DNA of 64,000 nt from Xenorhabdus cabanillasii (GCF_003386665.1 NZ_QTUB01000001.1:4154001-4218000), one strand, 5' to 3'. Counted from the first letter of the stretch, positions 29,303-39,949 are shown. Numbers and translations: made by a program. Notes: generated from the sequence alone by a model not told the origin.

Positions 29303-31369
29303 ATGAGAAATAAAAAACAGGCATTATTTGAATCCGATCTCATTCGCCAGGCGATCATCGATTCAATAAAAAAATGTCATCCGGCTATTCAGTGGCATAA
29401 TCCGGTCATGTTTGTTGTTTATCTTGGTAGCTGCCTGACGACCTTGTTATGGCTCGGTATATTAACTGGTCAGGCAGAGGGCAATGCTCTCTTTACTGGG
29501 TCAATTGCTTTATGGTTATGGTTCACTGTGCTGTTTGCCAATTTTGCTGAAGCGCTGGCAGAAGGACGCAGTCAGGCTCAGGCTTCCAGCCTGAAAGGTG
29601 TAAAACAAACAACCTGGGCCACCAGACTTTCTGCGCCCAGTCGCAATGCTACAAAAGAGAAAGTCACTTCAGATAGTTTACGCAAAGGAGATATTGTACT
29701 GATAGAAGCGGGGGAAATTATCCCCTGTGATGGGGAAGTTATTGAAGGCGGCGCTTCTGTTAATGAAAGTGCTATTACAGGGGAGTCAGCCCCGGTGATC
29801 CGGGAATCAGGAGGAGATTTTGCTTCCGTAACAGGAGGTACTCAAGTGTTATCAGATTGGCTAATCGTAGAATGCTCTGTCAATCCGGGAGAAACTTTCC
29901 TCGACAGGATGATCTCAATGGTTGAAGGCGCTAAACGGCGAAAAACACCGAATGAAATTGCCCTCTCGATTCTACTTACTGCTCTCACCATCATTTTCCT
30001 GCTAACCTGCGCCAGCTTATTCCCCTTTTCCTTGTTCAGTGTTGAAGCCAATCATTCCGGTGCCCCCATTACGATCACTGTGGTGATCGCACTGTTAGTT
30101 TGTTTAATTCCCACCACTATTGGCGGGTTGCTTTCTGCTATTGGTGTTGCGGGTATGAGTCGCATGTTGGAAGCTAATGTCATTGCCACCAGCGGGCGTG
30201 CCATTGAAGCCGCAGGCGATGTAGATGTTCTGTTGCTGGATAAAACCGGTACGATCACATTAGGCAACCGTCAGGCATCTCAGTTTTTGCCTGCTCCTGG
30301 TGTGACGGAACAACAACTGGCTGATGCTGCTCAACTTTCCTCACTTGCCGATGAAACACCTGAAGGACGCAGCATTGTGATTCTGGCAAAACAGCGTTTT
30401 AATATGCGTGAACGTGACCTGCGCGCCTTAAACGCTACGTTTGTTCCTTTTTCTGCCATGACCCGCATGAGTGGGGTCAACATTAACAACCGTATGATCC
30501 GCAAGGGAGCGGTTGATGCTATCCGCCGCCATATTGAAGCCAACCGTAGTCAATTTCCTGAAGCTATTAACCTGCTGGTACAGCAAGTAGCAAGCAAAGG
30601 TGGTACGCCACTGGTTGTTGCCGAAAATCAGCGGGTTCTGGGAGTCGTTGCCCTAAAAGATATTATCAAAGGGGGTATTAAGGAGCGTTTCAATGAAATG
30701 CGCAGGATGGGGATCAAGACTGTCATGATCACCGGCGATAATCATCTGACCGCCGCGGCCATCGCCGCAGAAGCCGGGGTTGATGATTTTCTCGCAGAGG
30801 CTACCCCCGAAGCAAAACTGACGTTAATCCGCCAATATCAATCTGAAGGGCGCCTGGTTGCAATGACCGGTGATGGTACAAACGATGCTCCTGCGCTGGC
30901 TCAGGCTGATGTTGCCGTTGCCATGAATTCAGGTACTCAGGCTGCAAAAGAGGCCGGCAATATGGTGGACTTAGATTCTAATCCCACAAAATTAATTGAA
31001 GTGGTACGTATTGGTAAACAAATGCTGATGACCCGGGGTTCTTTGACCACATTCAGTATCGCCAATGACATTGCCAAATATTTTGCCATTATTCCTGCCG
31101 CATTTTCCGTCACTTATCCACAGCTTAACACTCTGAACATCATGCACCTCCATTCACCACAATCGGCAGTACTGTCGGCGGTTATTTTCAATGCGATCAT
31201 CATTATCTTTTTACTGCCATTGGCTCTGAAAGGTGTCAGCTATCGTCCGATGAATGCACTATCGCTCCTGCGCCGCAATTTATGGATATATGGTCTTGGT
31301 GGTTTGCTTATGCCTTTTGTGGGTATCAAACTTATCGACATACTACTTACTGCACTCGGTTTTAAGTAA
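29303..31369 (+). CDS. kdpB: potassium-transporting ATPase ATP-binding subunit KdpB
   Basis: KdpB is the P-type ATPase that drives the Kdp potassium pump. All 688 residues are present. It shows the phosphorylation motif [11 protein letters not shown] (Asp about 313), the TGES-type actuator loop ([16 protein letters not shown]), the hinge motif [24 protein letters not shown] and seven membrane helices. The frame is intact despite the lesion in kdpA. It lies 32 bases after kdpA. Confidence 0.97.
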   Translation: MRNKKQALFESDLIRQAIIDSIKKCHPAIQWHNPVMFVVYLGSCLTTLLWLGILTGQAEGNALFTGSIALWLWFTVLFANFAEALAEGRSQAQASSLKGVKQTTWATRLSAPSRNATKEKVTSDSLRKGDIVLIEAGEIIPCDGEVIEGGASVNESAITGESAPVIRESGGDFASVTGGTQVLSDWLIVECSVNPGETFLDRMISMVEGAKRRKTPNEIALSILLTALTIIFLLTCASLFPFSLFSVEANHSGAPITITVVIALLVCLIPTTIGGLLSAIGVAGMSRMLEANVIATSGRAIEAAGDVDVLLLDKTGTITLGNRQASQFLPAPGVTEQQLADAAQLSSLADETPEGRSIVILAKQRFNMRERDLRALNATFVPFSAMTRMSGVNINNRMIRKGAVDAIRRHIEANRSQFPEAINLLVQQVASKGGTPLVVAENQRVLGVVALKDIIKGGIKERFNEMRRMGIKTVMITGDNHLTAAAIAAEAGVDDFLAEATPEAKLTLIRQYQSEGRLVAMTGDGTNDAPALAQADVAVAMNSGTQAAKEAGNMVDLDSNPTKLIEVVRIGKQMLMTRGSLTTFSIANDIAKYFAIIPAAFSVTYPQLNTLNIMHLHSPQSAVLSAVIFNAIIIIFLLPLALKGVSYRPMNALSLLRRNLWIYGLGGLLMPFVGIKLIDILLTALGFK

Positions 31370-31456
31370 CACGAATTCTGAATAAAACAATTTCCAGATA
31401 ATACAGATTGCAAATCATTAGGCTCTAGAATTTGACTATCAAGTAAGGTGACAAAA

Positions 31457-32038
31457 ATGATTTGGTTACGTTCTTCCATTGTTTTGTTGATATTTCTTAC
31501 CCTGATCACCGGTATTGCTTATCCGCTGCTGATCACCGGGATCTCAGCAACATTGTTTCACCATAAGGCTAGCGGTTCATTGATTGAACAGAATGGAAAA
31601 GTGATCGGTTCTGAATTAATCGGACAGGAATTCACTAAAACCGGCTATTTTCATGGGCGTCCTTCCATGACCGCCCAACAGCCCTATAATGCGCTATCAT
31701 CCGGGGGAAGCAATCTGTCGCCGACTAACCCGATTTTATTTCATAAAATACAACAACAGATTATTAAAATCCGTTTATTTAACTACCCGGAAAACCAGCC
31801 AATTCCGGTCGATTTAGTGACAGCATCCGGCAGTGGACTTGACCCTCATATTTCACCTGAAGCAGCCAGATTCCAGGCACAGCGCATCGCCACGGCCCGT
31901 CACATACCAATAAATGTAATTAATAAACTGATTCAGGAAAATACAACTTCTCCACTGCCGAACTACCTTGGTCAACCTGTAGTCAATGTCCTGAAACTTA
32001 ATCTGGCATTAGATAACTTGCAACCACAAGGCCAATAG
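31457..32038 (+). CDS. kdpC: potassium-transporting ATPase subunit KdpC
   Basis: KdpC is the periplasmic accessory subunit that assembles with KdpA and KdpB. The start was set at the ATG 31457 (MIWLRSSIVLLIFL), with AAGGTG about eight bases upstream; a GTG three codons earlier is possible. The 193-residue protein has one N-terminal membrane helix and the family motifs GYFHGRPS, SGGSNLSPTNP, VTASGSGLDPHISP and GQPVVNVLKLNLALD. Confidence 0.95.
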   Translation: MIWLRSSIVLLIFLTLITGIAYPLLITGISATLFHHKASGSLIEQNGKVIGSELIGQEFTKTGYFHGRPSMTAQQPYNALSSGGSNLSPTNPILFHKIQQQIIKIRLFNYPENQPIPVDLVTASGSGLDPHISPEAARFQAQRIATARHIPINVINKLIQENTTSPLPNYLGQPVVNVLKLNLALDNLQPQGQ

Positions 32039-32041
32039 CTT

Positions 32042-34729
32042 ATGAATCAGACCGAACCACAACGCCCGGACCCAGACAATCTGCTAACATTGGCGAATGA
32101 GAAACCGCGTGGCAAGCTGAAAATATTTTTTGGTGCTTGTGCCGGGGTAGGAAAAACCTATGCCATGTTACAGGAAGCCCAACGCTTACTGGCTCAGGGT
32201 TTGGATGTCATTGTCGGTGTCGTTGAAACACACGAGCGGCAGGAAACCGCAGCATTATTGAAGGGCTTGCCTCAACTACCGCCAAAACATATCCACCATG
32301 CTAAACGCAGAATAGCAGCATTTGATATTGATGCTGCTATCGCCCGCCGCCCGGCCATCATTTTGATGGATGAACTAGCATTCAGTAATCCTCAAGGCTG
32401 CCGTCATCCTAAACGTTGGCAGGACGTGGAAGAGCTTCTGGAAGCAGGTATTGATGTCCTGACCACCATTAACGTACAACATCTTGAAAGCCTGAACGAT
32501 GTTGTCGGTGGCATTACCGGTATCCGGGTTCGGGAAACCATTCCCGATCACATATTTGATAGTGCGGACGATGTTGTTTTAGTCGATCTTCCACCTGACG
32601 ATCTACGCCAGCGGCTCCACGAAGGTAAAGTTTATATATCAGGTCAGGCTGAACGGGCTATTGAACATTTTTTCCGTAAAGGAAACCTGATCGCCTTACG
32701 TGAACTTGCTTTACGCCGCACAGCAGATCGTGTGGATGATCAGATGCGTGCTTTCCGCGATACACGGGGAAAAGAACCAGTCTGGCATACACGGGATAAC
32801 TTACTGTTGTGCATTGGTGATAATGAAGGAAATGAAAAACTGATCCGCAAAGCTGCCCGGCTGGCCGCAAAACTGGATTGTATCTGGCATGCTGTTTACG
32901 TTGAAACTCCTAAACTACACCGACTGCCAGAAGTCAAACGACGTACTATCTTAAAAGCGTTAAGGCTGGCACAAGAGTTGGGCGCAGAAACCGCTACACT
33001 TTCTGAGCCTGATAAAGAAAGGGCGATTCTTCGTTACGCAAGAGAACACAACCTCGGTAAAATCATAGTGGGGCGCTATCATAGTCTGTATTCAAAATTC
33101 TTTAATCGCAGATGGCGCTCTGATTTCGTTGAACGTTTAGGCAAACTTGGTCCCGATCTGGATATCATTATTATTGCTCTGGAAGATAAAAGACATTGGC
33201 ATAATCATAATAAAGAACATACCGATCACCGCTCATTTAATGAAAAATGGCTCAGTCAGATCCAGGGCTTCGTGATGGCGATTATTCTGTGCGCCTTAAT
33301 CACCTTATTTTCCCGTGCTGTTTTACTGCCTCTTGATAAAGCTAATCTGGTGACACTCTACCTGCTCGGCGTTGTTGTCATCTCCCTGTTTTATGGGCGT
33401 TGGCCTTCAGTCTTTGCTGCTTTTATCAATGTTGTCAGTTTCGATCTCTTTTTCGTTCAGCCACATTGGTCACTGGCAGTTAAAGATATGCAGTACCTGC
33501 TCGCCTTTATCGTCATGTTGATCGTAGGGGTTGTCGTCGGAAACCTGACCGCTGGTATACGTTATCAGGCCAGAGTTGCCCGCCATCGTGAACAGCGAAC
33601 ACGGCACTTATATGAAATTACCCGTGAACTCAGCCGGGCCTTGAATGAAGAAGATGTTGCCCGGATCAGCTATCACTTTTTGTCTAACAGCTTTCAGGCC
33701 AAAACAGGGCTGTTACTGCCGGATGGTAATAACCGTCTATATCAGGTGAAATCCTACAATGGCGGGCAAATGTTGGTTGATGAAGCCATCGCCAAATGGT
33801 GTTTTGAGAAAAAACAACCTGCCGGAGCAGGTACGGATACCCTGCCGGGTGTACCTTATCAGTTAATTCCCATAGCTACTCCGTCGCAAGTATTTGCTGT
33901 TCTTGCGATTGAATCGCCTAACCTTCGTCAATTACTAGTACCGGAGCAACAACGCTTACTGCATATTTTTACTGGAATTATCGCTAACGCATTAGAACGC
34001 TTACATTTGGCCCGTGGCGCAGAAACAGCCAAGCTAGATAACAAATGGGAACAATTACGCAACGCATTTCTGACTGCATTGTCCCACGATTTACTTACTC
34101 CGCTGACAATCCTCACTGAACAAACAGAAGCACTGAGATTAGATTTATCCATTGAAAATGCTCATCATGCCAGGCAATTTCAGCAAATTCACCAACAAAT
34201 TCTCAATACCTCACATCTGGTGAATAACGTTCTGGATATAGTACGTATTCAATCAGGTACTCTTCAGCCCAATTTAGGCTGTTATTCGTTGGAAAAAATT
34301 GTTGGTACAGCCCTGCATTCATTAAACTATGCACTCAGCCGTTATCCTGTAGAACTTTCCCTGCCCTCCGATTTAACGCTACAGTGTGACGCTTCCTTAT
34401 TAGAGCGTGTATTTATCAATCTATTGGAGAATGCTATCAAGCATACTAATGAAAACTCAGCATTAGGCATCAAAGCCATTGTTGAAAAAAAACAAGTTAA
34501 TATCGAAGTTTGGGATACAGGTTCAGGCATTCCAGTAGGGCAAGAACAATCTATCTTTGATAAATTCTCACATAATCACCGAAAATCTGCTGTCCCTAAT
34601 GCCGGATTAGGATTGACGATCTGTTATAACATCATTGAAATCCATAACGGAAAAATATGGGCAGCGAATAATGAAAAAGGCGGAGCCAGTTTCCATTTTT
34701 CCTTACCGCTTTGCTCTACTGCGGAGTAA
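32042..34729 (+). CDS. kdpD: sensor histidine kinase KdpD
   Basis: KdpD senses potassium limitation and phosphorylates the regulator KdpE. The 895 residues are full length. In order: the N-terminal KdpD domain with Walker A GACAGVGKTYAML, a universal-stress-protein domain (about 250-370), four membrane helices (about 400-500), a GAF-like domain, the dimerisation domain with the phospho-acceptor His in LSHDLLTPLTIL (about 682), and the ATP-binding domain (NLLENAIKHT, DTGSGIP, GLGL). It starts three bases after kdpC. The usual kdpE partner does not follow it. Confidence 0.96.
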   Translation: MNQTEPQRPDPDNLLTLANEKPRGKLKIFFGACAGVGKTYAMLQEAQRLLAQGLDVIVGVVETHERQETAALLKGLPQLPPKHIHHAKRRIAAFDIDAAIARRPAIILMDELAFSNPQGCRHPKRWQDVEELLEAGIDVLTTINVQHLESLNDVVGGITGIRVRETIPDHIFDSADDVVLVDLPPDDLRQRLHEGKVYISGQAERAIEHFFRKGNLIALRELALRRTADRVDDQMRAFRDTRGKEPVWHTRDNLLLCIGDNEGNEKLIRKAARLAAKLDCIWHAVYVETPKLHRLPEVKRRTILKALRLAQELGAETATLSEPDKERAILRYAREHNLGKIIVGRYHSLYSKFFNRRWRSDFVERLGKLGPDLDIIIIALEDKRHWHNHNKEHTDHRSFNEKWLSQIQGFVMAIILCALITLFSRAVLLPLDKANLVTLYLLGVVVISLFYGRWPSVFAAFINVVSFDLFFVQPHWSLAVKDMQYLLAFIVMLIVGVVVGNLTAGIRYQARVARHREQRTRHLYEITRELSRALNEEDVARISYHFLSNSFQAKTGLLLPDGNNRLYQVKSYNGGQMLVDEAIAKWCFEKKQPAGAGTDTLPGVPYQLIPIATPSQVFAVLAIESPNLRQLLVPEQQRLLHIFTGIIANALERLHLARGAETAKLDNKWEQLRNAFLTALSHDLLTPLTILTEQTEALRLDLSIENAHHARQFQQIHQQILNTSHLVNNVLDIVRIQSGTLQPNLGCYSLEKIVGTALHSLNYALSRYPVELSLPSDLTLQCDASLLERVFINLLENAIKHTNENSALGIKAIVEKKQVNIEVWDTGSGIPVGQEQSIFDKFSHNHRKSAVPNAGLGLTICYNIIEIHNGKIWAANNEKGGASFHFSLPLCSTAE

Positions 34730-34767
34730 CCTCCCATAACAAGGGAGGGAATAGACCGCGTTCTATT
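34730..34767 (+). other. two small hairpins after kdpD
   Basis: CCTCCC (34730-34735) pairs with GGGAGG (34743-34748), and AATAGA pairs with TCTATT at 34750-34767. Neither is followed by a long T-run. They may end the kdp transcript weakly. The 63 bases to the next gene contain no trace of kdpE. Confidence 0.4.
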
Positions 34768-34792
34768 TACACAATGCAACATAATCTTTTTG

Positions 34793-35299
34793 TTACTTTA
34801 TTAAGTAATCTTGCTTTTTCATCATACCATTTTCGAATATTACGCAGTAATAGTTAGGAACGTTATTGGTATGCACTCGATTGTTTCCAGCCCGTACAAG
34901 ATATTGTTCGATATAAGCACCATTACTCTCATTATTTAGATAAAGCTGATAAACATCCTTATATCTGAAGTTTATATACACTGAACCTACATATCCTTTA
35001 ACTTCAGTATCTCGTATTATTGATGATATTTTTGATGCAGTAGAAGCGAGATCATAATTCGCTGAGTTGCAAGCAAGAATGTGGATTTTATTCAATGAAT
35101 AAACTCTTGTGCATGACTGGATGAATTCAGCAACTCTGTCGGGAGGCCAGATATTGTTGTCTATGGCAAGACCTTCCGTCAATCCATGACAAGCAACTGT
35201 GAATTCGTTTGTCACGTATCCATCATGAAAGGTTGATGTAATGTACATGTGTGCATCTGGATAAATGCTTATAAGCTGGACTCTCTGCGTCAAGGCCAT
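34793..35299 (-). CDS. orphan protein with caspase-like His-Gly / Ala-Cys motifs
   Basis: I do not recognise this 168-residue protein as a named family. The start at 35297-35299 (MALTQRVQLISIYPDAH) is preferred because GGGGAGG lies about nine bases upstream; the longer frame would put that site inside the gene. A hydrophobic strand ends in ACHG (His38-Gly39) and a second strand, KIHILACNSA, ends in Ala76-Cys77. This H-G/A-C pair is the hallmark of clan CD cysteine peptidases (caspase, clostripain, MARTX CPD). The order strand-HG, helix, strand-AC, helix, strand parallels the CPDs of the nearby toxins. No signal peptide or membrane helix is seen. It may be a protease, a toxin component or an inactive relative. 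It occupies the place of kdpE. Confidence 0.7.
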   Translation of the reverse strand: MALTQRVQLISIYPDAHMYITSTFHDGYVTNEFTVACHGLTEGLAIDNNIWPPDRVAEFIQSCTRVYSLNKIHILACNSANYDLASTASKISSIIRDTEVKGYVGSVYINFRYKDVYQLYLNNESNGAYIEQYLVRAGNNRVHTNNVPNYYCVIFENGMMKKQDYLIK

Positions 35300-35446
35300 A
35301 TGAAGTTTCCTCCCCAAAAAGCATGTCAGTTAGCATTGCAACGGTATTGGGCATATATATACTCATCGTCTTTCATGCTACATTCGTTTTGCACGATTAT
35401 ATCTATCATTCCCTATAGCAAGTATAAAAATAACGGGTATAAAAAC

Positions 35447-35477
35447 GGAAAAGCCGCAGTCACAGCTACGGCTTTCC
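35447..35477 (-). terminator. rho-independent terminator after pgm
   Basis: CGGCTTT (35469-35475) pairs with AAAGCCG (35450-35456); in the minus-strand transcript the stem is followed by TCCGTTTTTATA. It lies 20 bases beyond the pgm stop codon. Confidence 0.75.
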
Positions 35478-35497
35478 TTATCATTGTTCAACGTCAA

Positions 35498-37138
35498 TTA
35501 ACCCGCAGCGAGTACTTGATTGACAATTTCCTGAGCTTCCTGCTCAATTTTTTCACGGTGTTCAGTACCAAGGAAACTTTCACAATAGATTTTATAAGCT
35601 TCTTCTGTGCCAGAAGGACGAGCAGCAAACCAGCCATTATCACTCATCACTTTCAACCCACCAATGGAAGCACCATTGCCTGAAGCGGTTGTCAAACGGG
35701 CCGTAACAGGATCACCCGCCAATGTATCAGCCTTAACCATTTCCGGTGACAATTTGGATAATTGTGCTTTCTGCTGATGATTTGCCGGTGCCTGAAGGCG
35801 ACTATAACTCGGTGTACCAAAACGCGCAGCTAATTTATCATAGCGTTGCTGTGGATTTTCTCCGGTAATCGCCATCATTTCTGCTGCAAGCAGACAAAGA
35901 ATAATACCATCCTTATCTGTTGACCACGGTGTACCGTCAAAACGCAGGAAAGATGCACCTGCACTTTCTTCTCCAGCAAAGCCCAATTGCCCTTTATATA
36001 GCCCATCAACAAACCATTTAAAGCCAACAGGAACTTCCACCAATTCACGTCCCAGATCAGCCACAACACGATCAATCATGGCACTGGAAACCAATGTTTT
36101 ACCCACTGCAACTTTTTCAGACCATTGTGGGCGGTGACGGAATAGATAATCCACTGCTGTCGCCAGATAATGATTAGGGTTCATCAAGCCTGCTGGAGTA
36201 ATGATCCCGTGGCGGTCATAATCGGGATCATTAGCAAAAGCTAAATCAAACTTATCACGTAACTCCAGTAAACCCGCCATTGCCCAACGTGATGAGCAAT
36301 CCATTCTGATCACACCATCACGATCCAGCGTCATAAAACGAAATGTCTGGTCAATATTGTCATTCACCAGCGTCAGATCGAGGTTATAGTACTCCCCAAT
36401 CCGCTGCCAGTAAGCAATACCTGAACCACCCAGCGGGTCAATGCCAATTTTCAAACCCGCCTTTTGAATGGCGGCCATATCCACAACTTCACCTAACGCA
36501 GTCACATAAGGTTCAACCAAGTCTTGTGGATGCAAGTATTCACTTTTCAATGCCTGCTCATAAGGCTGACGTTTAACCCCGTTCAGGTTATTTGCCAGCA
36601 ATTCATTAGCACGATCCTCAATAACGGAAGTCAGATCAGTATCAGCGGGGCCACCATTCGGTGGGTTGTATTTAATACCACCATCTTCTGGCGGATTATG
36701 GGATGGCGTGATCACAATCCCATCTGCTAAATTTTTTTCCTGGCAATTGTAAGACAGAATTGCATGAGAAATAGCCGGTGTTGGTGTAAAACCATTATTT
36801 TCCTGTACAACTACATCGACACCATTTGCTGTCAGCACTTCCAGCACTGAAATAAATGCAGCTTCAGAAAGTGCATGAGTGTCTTTCCCTACATAACATG
36901 GGCCTGTGATGTCGTGTTGCTTACGAACGTCCACAATAGCCTGAGAAATCGCCAGAATATGTGCTTCATTGAAACTATTGCGTCCAGCGCTGCCACGATG
37001 ACCGGAAGTCCCGAATTTAACTTTATGTGCTGGATTTTCTGGATGTGGTTGCACGGTGTAATACTGCGAAGTGAGAAGTGCAACATTGATTAAATCATGC
37101 TGCCGGGCCAGTTGCCCTGCCCTTGGATGAATTGCCAC
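35498..37138 (-). CDS. pgm: phosphoglucomutase (alpha-D-glucose-specific)
   Basis: Pgm interconverts glucose-1-phosphate and glucose-6-phosphate, supplying UDP-glucose for polysaccharides. The start was set at the GTG 37136-37138 ([20 protein letters not shown]), seven bases after AGGAG; this gives 546 residues, the E. coli length. The active-site phosphoserine loop is [17 protein letters not shown] (about 142-158), the metal loop is DPDYDRHG and the sugar loop is GEESAGAS. It follows seqA as in E. coli. Confidence 0.97.
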   Translation of the reverse strand: MAIHPRAGQLARQHDLINVALLTSQYYTVQPHPENPAHKVKFGTSGHRGSAGRNSFNEAHILAISQAIVDVRKQHDITGPCYVGKDTHALSEAAFISVLEVLTANGVDVVVQENNGFTPTPAISHAILSYNCQEKNLADGIVITPSHNPPEDGGIKYNPPNGGPADTDLTSVIEDRANELLANNLNGVKRQPYEQALKSEYLHPQDLVEPYVTALGEVVDMAAIQKAGLKIGIDPLGGSGIAYWQRIGEYYNLDLTLVNDNIDQTFRFMTLDRDGVIRMDCSSRWAMAGLLELRDKFDLAFANDPDYDRHGIITPAGLMNPNHYLATAVDYLFRHRPQWSEKVAVGKTLVSSAMIDRVVADLGRELVEVPVGFKWFVDGLYKGQLGFAGEESAGASFLRFDGTPWSTDKDGIILCLLAAEMMAITGENPQQRYDKLAARFGTPSYSRLQAPANHQQKAQLSKLSPEMVKADTLAGDPVTARLTTASGNGASIGGLKVMSDNGWFAARPSGTEEAYKIYCESFLGTEHREKIEQEAQEIVNQVLAAG

Positions 37139-37243
37139 TATATTTCTCCTGAAAGGCTGCACTGGATACCCTCCAGTGCAGTATAGAACAGATAAGCTGA
37201 GTAGTTTAAAGCGCTAACTAACTAGCTAAATCAGGTAGCTAAA

Positions 37244-37777
37244 CTAGATTGTGCCACACACCTTTTCAATCAAATTTGCAGGAAAACTCATACTCTGCAT
37301 AACATGTTCAATCATGCTGCGTTTACGGTCAGTATTAGTATTAGTGATCACCCAAAAAGGTGTGCCGGAGATATGACGTGGTTTGGTCTGCTTACCACTG
37401 GCCAGCAACGTATGTTCATCGCCTGCAAAATAAATGCGGGTACGACCGTGCATCTCTTCTGTTGCTTTGGAGAAATTTTCACTGTCCAAATTATACAATG
37501 CAGACAACACTAACATGAAACGCTCAACGGATTTTTTCTTTTCAGCATATTCATCAGAAAGCAATAATTCGCGCATAACACGAACAGTATCACGGGAACG
37601 TACAGCTGGTATTTTATCGACAGGTACAGGCTCGCTGGCAGACTGTATAGTTTGTACTGGCTGCCCGGCGTCCAATTTTAATATGCGCCGTAAAATATCA
37701 GATGCACTTTCACCGATATGCAGGGTTTGGCTTGCAATAAAGCGGTAAAGGTCTTCATCAACTTCTATCGTTTTCAT
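37244..37777 (-). CDS. seqA: replication initiation negative modulator SeqA
   Basis: SeqA binds hemimethylated GATC sites and delays re-initiation at oriC. The 177-residue protein has the N-terminal oligomerisation helix-turn (MKTIEVDEDLYRFIASQT, about 1-35), a variable linker with repeated Val/Pro/Ser, and the C-terminal DNA-binding domain (about 65-177). Slightly shorter than E. coli SeqA, mainly in the linker. It is the first gene of seqA-pgm and divergent from ybfF. Confidence 0.96.
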   Translation of the reverse strand: MKTIEVDEDLYRFIASQTLHIGESASDILRRILKLDAGQPVQTIQSASEPVPVDKIPAVRSRDTVRVMRELLLSDEYAEKKKSVERFMLVLSALYNLDSENFSKATEEMHGRTRIYFAGDEHTLLASGKQTKPRHISGTPFWVITNTNTDRKRSMIEHVMQSMSFPANLIEKVCGTI

Positions 37778-38037
37778 TTCTATCCAGTACTGTTCTTAAT
37801 GAAAAAATTATCCCCGGATTATAAGATATAATGCAACAAAACAAAACAATTAAACTTTCAATAACTTAAAGTGATTCTTCCCACAATTGAGAATTGAAAA
37901 AAAAGTCGCTTTTCCCCTAAAATAAATCAATCAGTTACAGCTATTTCGCCCCATTTTGTTTGTCCATGCTAATGTGTCATGATATTAAACTCTACAATAT
38001 TAAACATTGTATGAATGGTATTAAACTCAGGCAAATT

Positions 38038-38829
38038 ATGAAGTCAAACAATCAATTAAATTATCATTTACACAAACCGGAAAACCCGCTGTCTTCCACA
38101 CCAATTATTCTTATCCATGGGCTTTTTGGTGATTTAAACAATTTGGGGATATTAGGTCGCGATTTACAACAATATTATCCGGTTATTCAAATTGACGTGC
38201 GCAATCACGGTATTTCTCCCCGGTCGGAAAACATGGATTACCGCGATATGGCTCAGGATGTTTTAGCACTTCTTAATGAACTACTTGATGAGCTGAATGT
38301 GCCGAAGGCTATCATTATAGGACATTCTATGGGTGGCAAAATTGCGATGAGTATGACAGCAATTGCCCCGGAACGAATTGAAAAGATTGTAGTCATTGAC
38401 ATCGCACCCGTGGCTTATCAGGTTCGGCAACATGACGGCATTTTCGCAGCACTGAACAAAGTTACCGAAGCCGGAGTACAAACCCGGCAGGCAGCAACAG
38501 ATATAATGCGACAGAATATTCAGGAAGATGGTGTGATCCAGTTTTTGCTGAAATCCTTCCACCAGGGAGAATGGAAGTTCAACCTGCCTGTATTGCAAAA
38601 AGAGTATGAAAAGATTATCGGTTGGGAAACGATCCCTGCATGGCATAAACCTGCCCTGTTTATTCGTGGTGGAAATTCAGATTACATTACCGAGGAATAT
38701 CGGCAGGATATTATCAGACAATTCCCAAAAGCTAACGCATGGATAGTAGCTGGTGCCGGTCATTGGGTTCATGCAGAAAAACCCGAAGCCGTACTCAGGG
38801 CAATTCATCGATTTTTAGGAACAGAATAA
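38038..38829 (+). CDS. ybfF: alpha/beta-hydrolase esterase YbfF
   Basis: YbfF is a cytoplasmic acyl-CoA/esterase of the alpha/beta-hydrolase fold. The ATG at 38038 (MKSNNQLNYHLHKPEN) was chosen over the 26-codon longer frame because it gives the E. coli-like length (263). The oxyanion motif HGLFGDLNNLG, the nucleophile elbow GHSMGGK (Ser about 100) and the catalytic His in GAGHWVHAEKP are all present. It is divergent from seqA, as in E. coli, where fldA and ybfE follow; here a different set of genes follows. Confidence 0.95.
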   Translation: MKSNNQLNYHLHKPENPLSSTPIILIHGLFGDLNNLGILGRDLQQYYPVIQIDVRNHGISPRSENMDYRDMAQDVLALLNELLDELNVPKAIIIGHSMGGKIAMSMTAIAPERIEKIVVIDIAPVAYQVRQHDGIFAALNKVTEAGVQTRQAATDIMRQNIQEDGVIQFLLKSFHQGEWKFNLPVLQKEYEKIIGWETIPAWHKPALFIRGGNSDYITEEYRQDIIRQFPKANAWIVAGAGHWVHAEKPEAVLRAIHRFLGTE

Positions 38830-38836
38830 TCATCAT

Positions 38837-38864
38837 ATCAGCCCACCTGTAAACGTGGGTTGAT
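38837..38864 (+). terminator. hairpin after ybfF
   Basis: ATCAGCCCAC pairs with GTGGGTTGAT (one G-T pair) around an eight-base loop, eight bases after the ybfF stop codon. No T-run follows, so its strength as a terminator is uncertain. The rest of the gap to 39117 is AT-rich and holds no gene. Confidence 0.45.
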
Positions 38865-39117
38865 AGCTATTGATAGCAACAAGAGATATATTCAATACTA
38901 TCGCTAATAAGTTATTTTTTAATATTCTTCTAATTAAATATTTATTCCTATACCTATTAAACTATATAACCAATACAAAAATAATTATATCTAAATTATT
39001 ATTTATACACTAATGTGCTGTGATGAAATAAATATCAGGAAAAACCACATCAACAATAAACTTCATTCTTACCAAATAAAAAACATCCTCTTCAATTAAT
39101 ATTAAAGGATAAAAACA

Positions 39118-39855
39118 ATGGATCCTAAAAACGTATATAATCCTATCGCAGATCTATATGAGAGTTTTTCAGATTCTGCCGCCCAAATCAATATCGAAAT
39201 TCGGACTATTCTTAATCTGGCAGGGGACATACAAGGAAAATCCGTGTTAGATTTAGCCTGTGGATATGGTCTTTTTAGCCGATTGTTCAGAAACAATGGT
39301 GCTGCAAAAGTGGTAGGAGTCGATATATCACATAACATGATTGAGATTGCCAAAAGTAAATCGCAACAATACGGTGATAATATCGAATTTCATGTAAGAG
39401 ATGCCTGCAATATGGAGTCATTCGGGAAATTTGATCTAATAGTTGCGGCCTGGTTATTCTGTAATGCGCTATCACTTGAAGAACTTGAAATGATGTTTCG
39501 TTCAGTTGCAAAGAATCTGGCACCTGACGGTAAACTCATCGCTTATACTATTGATCCTGATTATCGGTTAGCAAAAGGAAACTGTATAAATTATCGCGTC
39601 AATATTCTTAGTGAAGAGCCCTGGAAAGAAGGCTTTCTCGTCAAGGCTGAATTTCTTACCACTCCACCCAGCCCTTTTACAATGTATCAATGGAGTCGTG
39701 AACAACATAAAGAGGCGAGTAATAAAGCAGGATTAACACAATTGGAGTGGCATAAACCAACACTGTTACAAAGCGATATTGATAGTTACCCTCCGGGTTT
39801 TTGGGAAGATTTCCAGAATAACTGTCATGACACAGCATTTGTTTGTCAATTTTAA
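39118..39855 (+). CDS. class I SAM-dependent methyltransferase
   Basis: The 245-residue protein has the Rossmann-type methyltransferase core: motif I VLDLACGYGLFSR (about 42-54), the acidic residue after strand 2 in VVGVDIS, the RDACNM segment and DLIVAAWLFCNALS as motif IV. It may modify a small molecule, but the substrate is not visible from sequence and no biosynthetic gene cluster accompanies it here. A good ribosome site (AAAGGATAAAAACA) precedes the ATG. It is not part of the E. coli backbone order. Confidence 0.85.
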   Translation: MDPKNVYNPIADLYESFSDSAAQINIEIRTILNLAGDIQGKSVLDLACGYGLFSRLFRNNGAAKVVGVDISHNMIEIAKSKSQQYGDNIEFHVRDACNMESFGKFDLIVAAWLFCNALSLEELEMMFRSVAKNLAPDGKLIAYTIDPDYRLAKGNCINYRVNILSEEPWKEGFLVKAEFLTTPPSPFTMYQWSREQHKEASNKAGLTQLEWHKPTLLQSDIDSYPPGFWEDFQNNCHDTAFVCQF

Positions 39856-39875
39856 CAGTATCAGGTAACTTATCT

Positions 39876-39923
39876 CTTCATCTTTCAATATGTGCTAATA
39901 AAATAATAAATTGAAAGATGAAG
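39876..39923. terminator. 14-bp inverted repeat between convergent genes
   Basis: CTTCATCTTTCAAT (39876-39889) and its exact complement (39910-39923) flank a 20-base AT-rich loop, 20 bases after the methyltransferase stop. It lies between two convergent genes and can form a hairpin on both transcripts. Confidence 0.5.
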
Positions 39924-39949
39924 GGGATTTTAAATTGAAAAAAATAAAC

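Noticed and set aside
34730..34792. Possible remnant of kdpE after kdpD
   Set aside because: The gap is only 63 bases and its translation shows no receiver or winged-helix motif.
35249..35683. 144-codon plus-strand frame spanning the gap between the orphan protease-like gene and pgm
   Set aside because: Half of it is antisense to pgm and it crosses the pgm terminator; no domain or ribosome site supports it.
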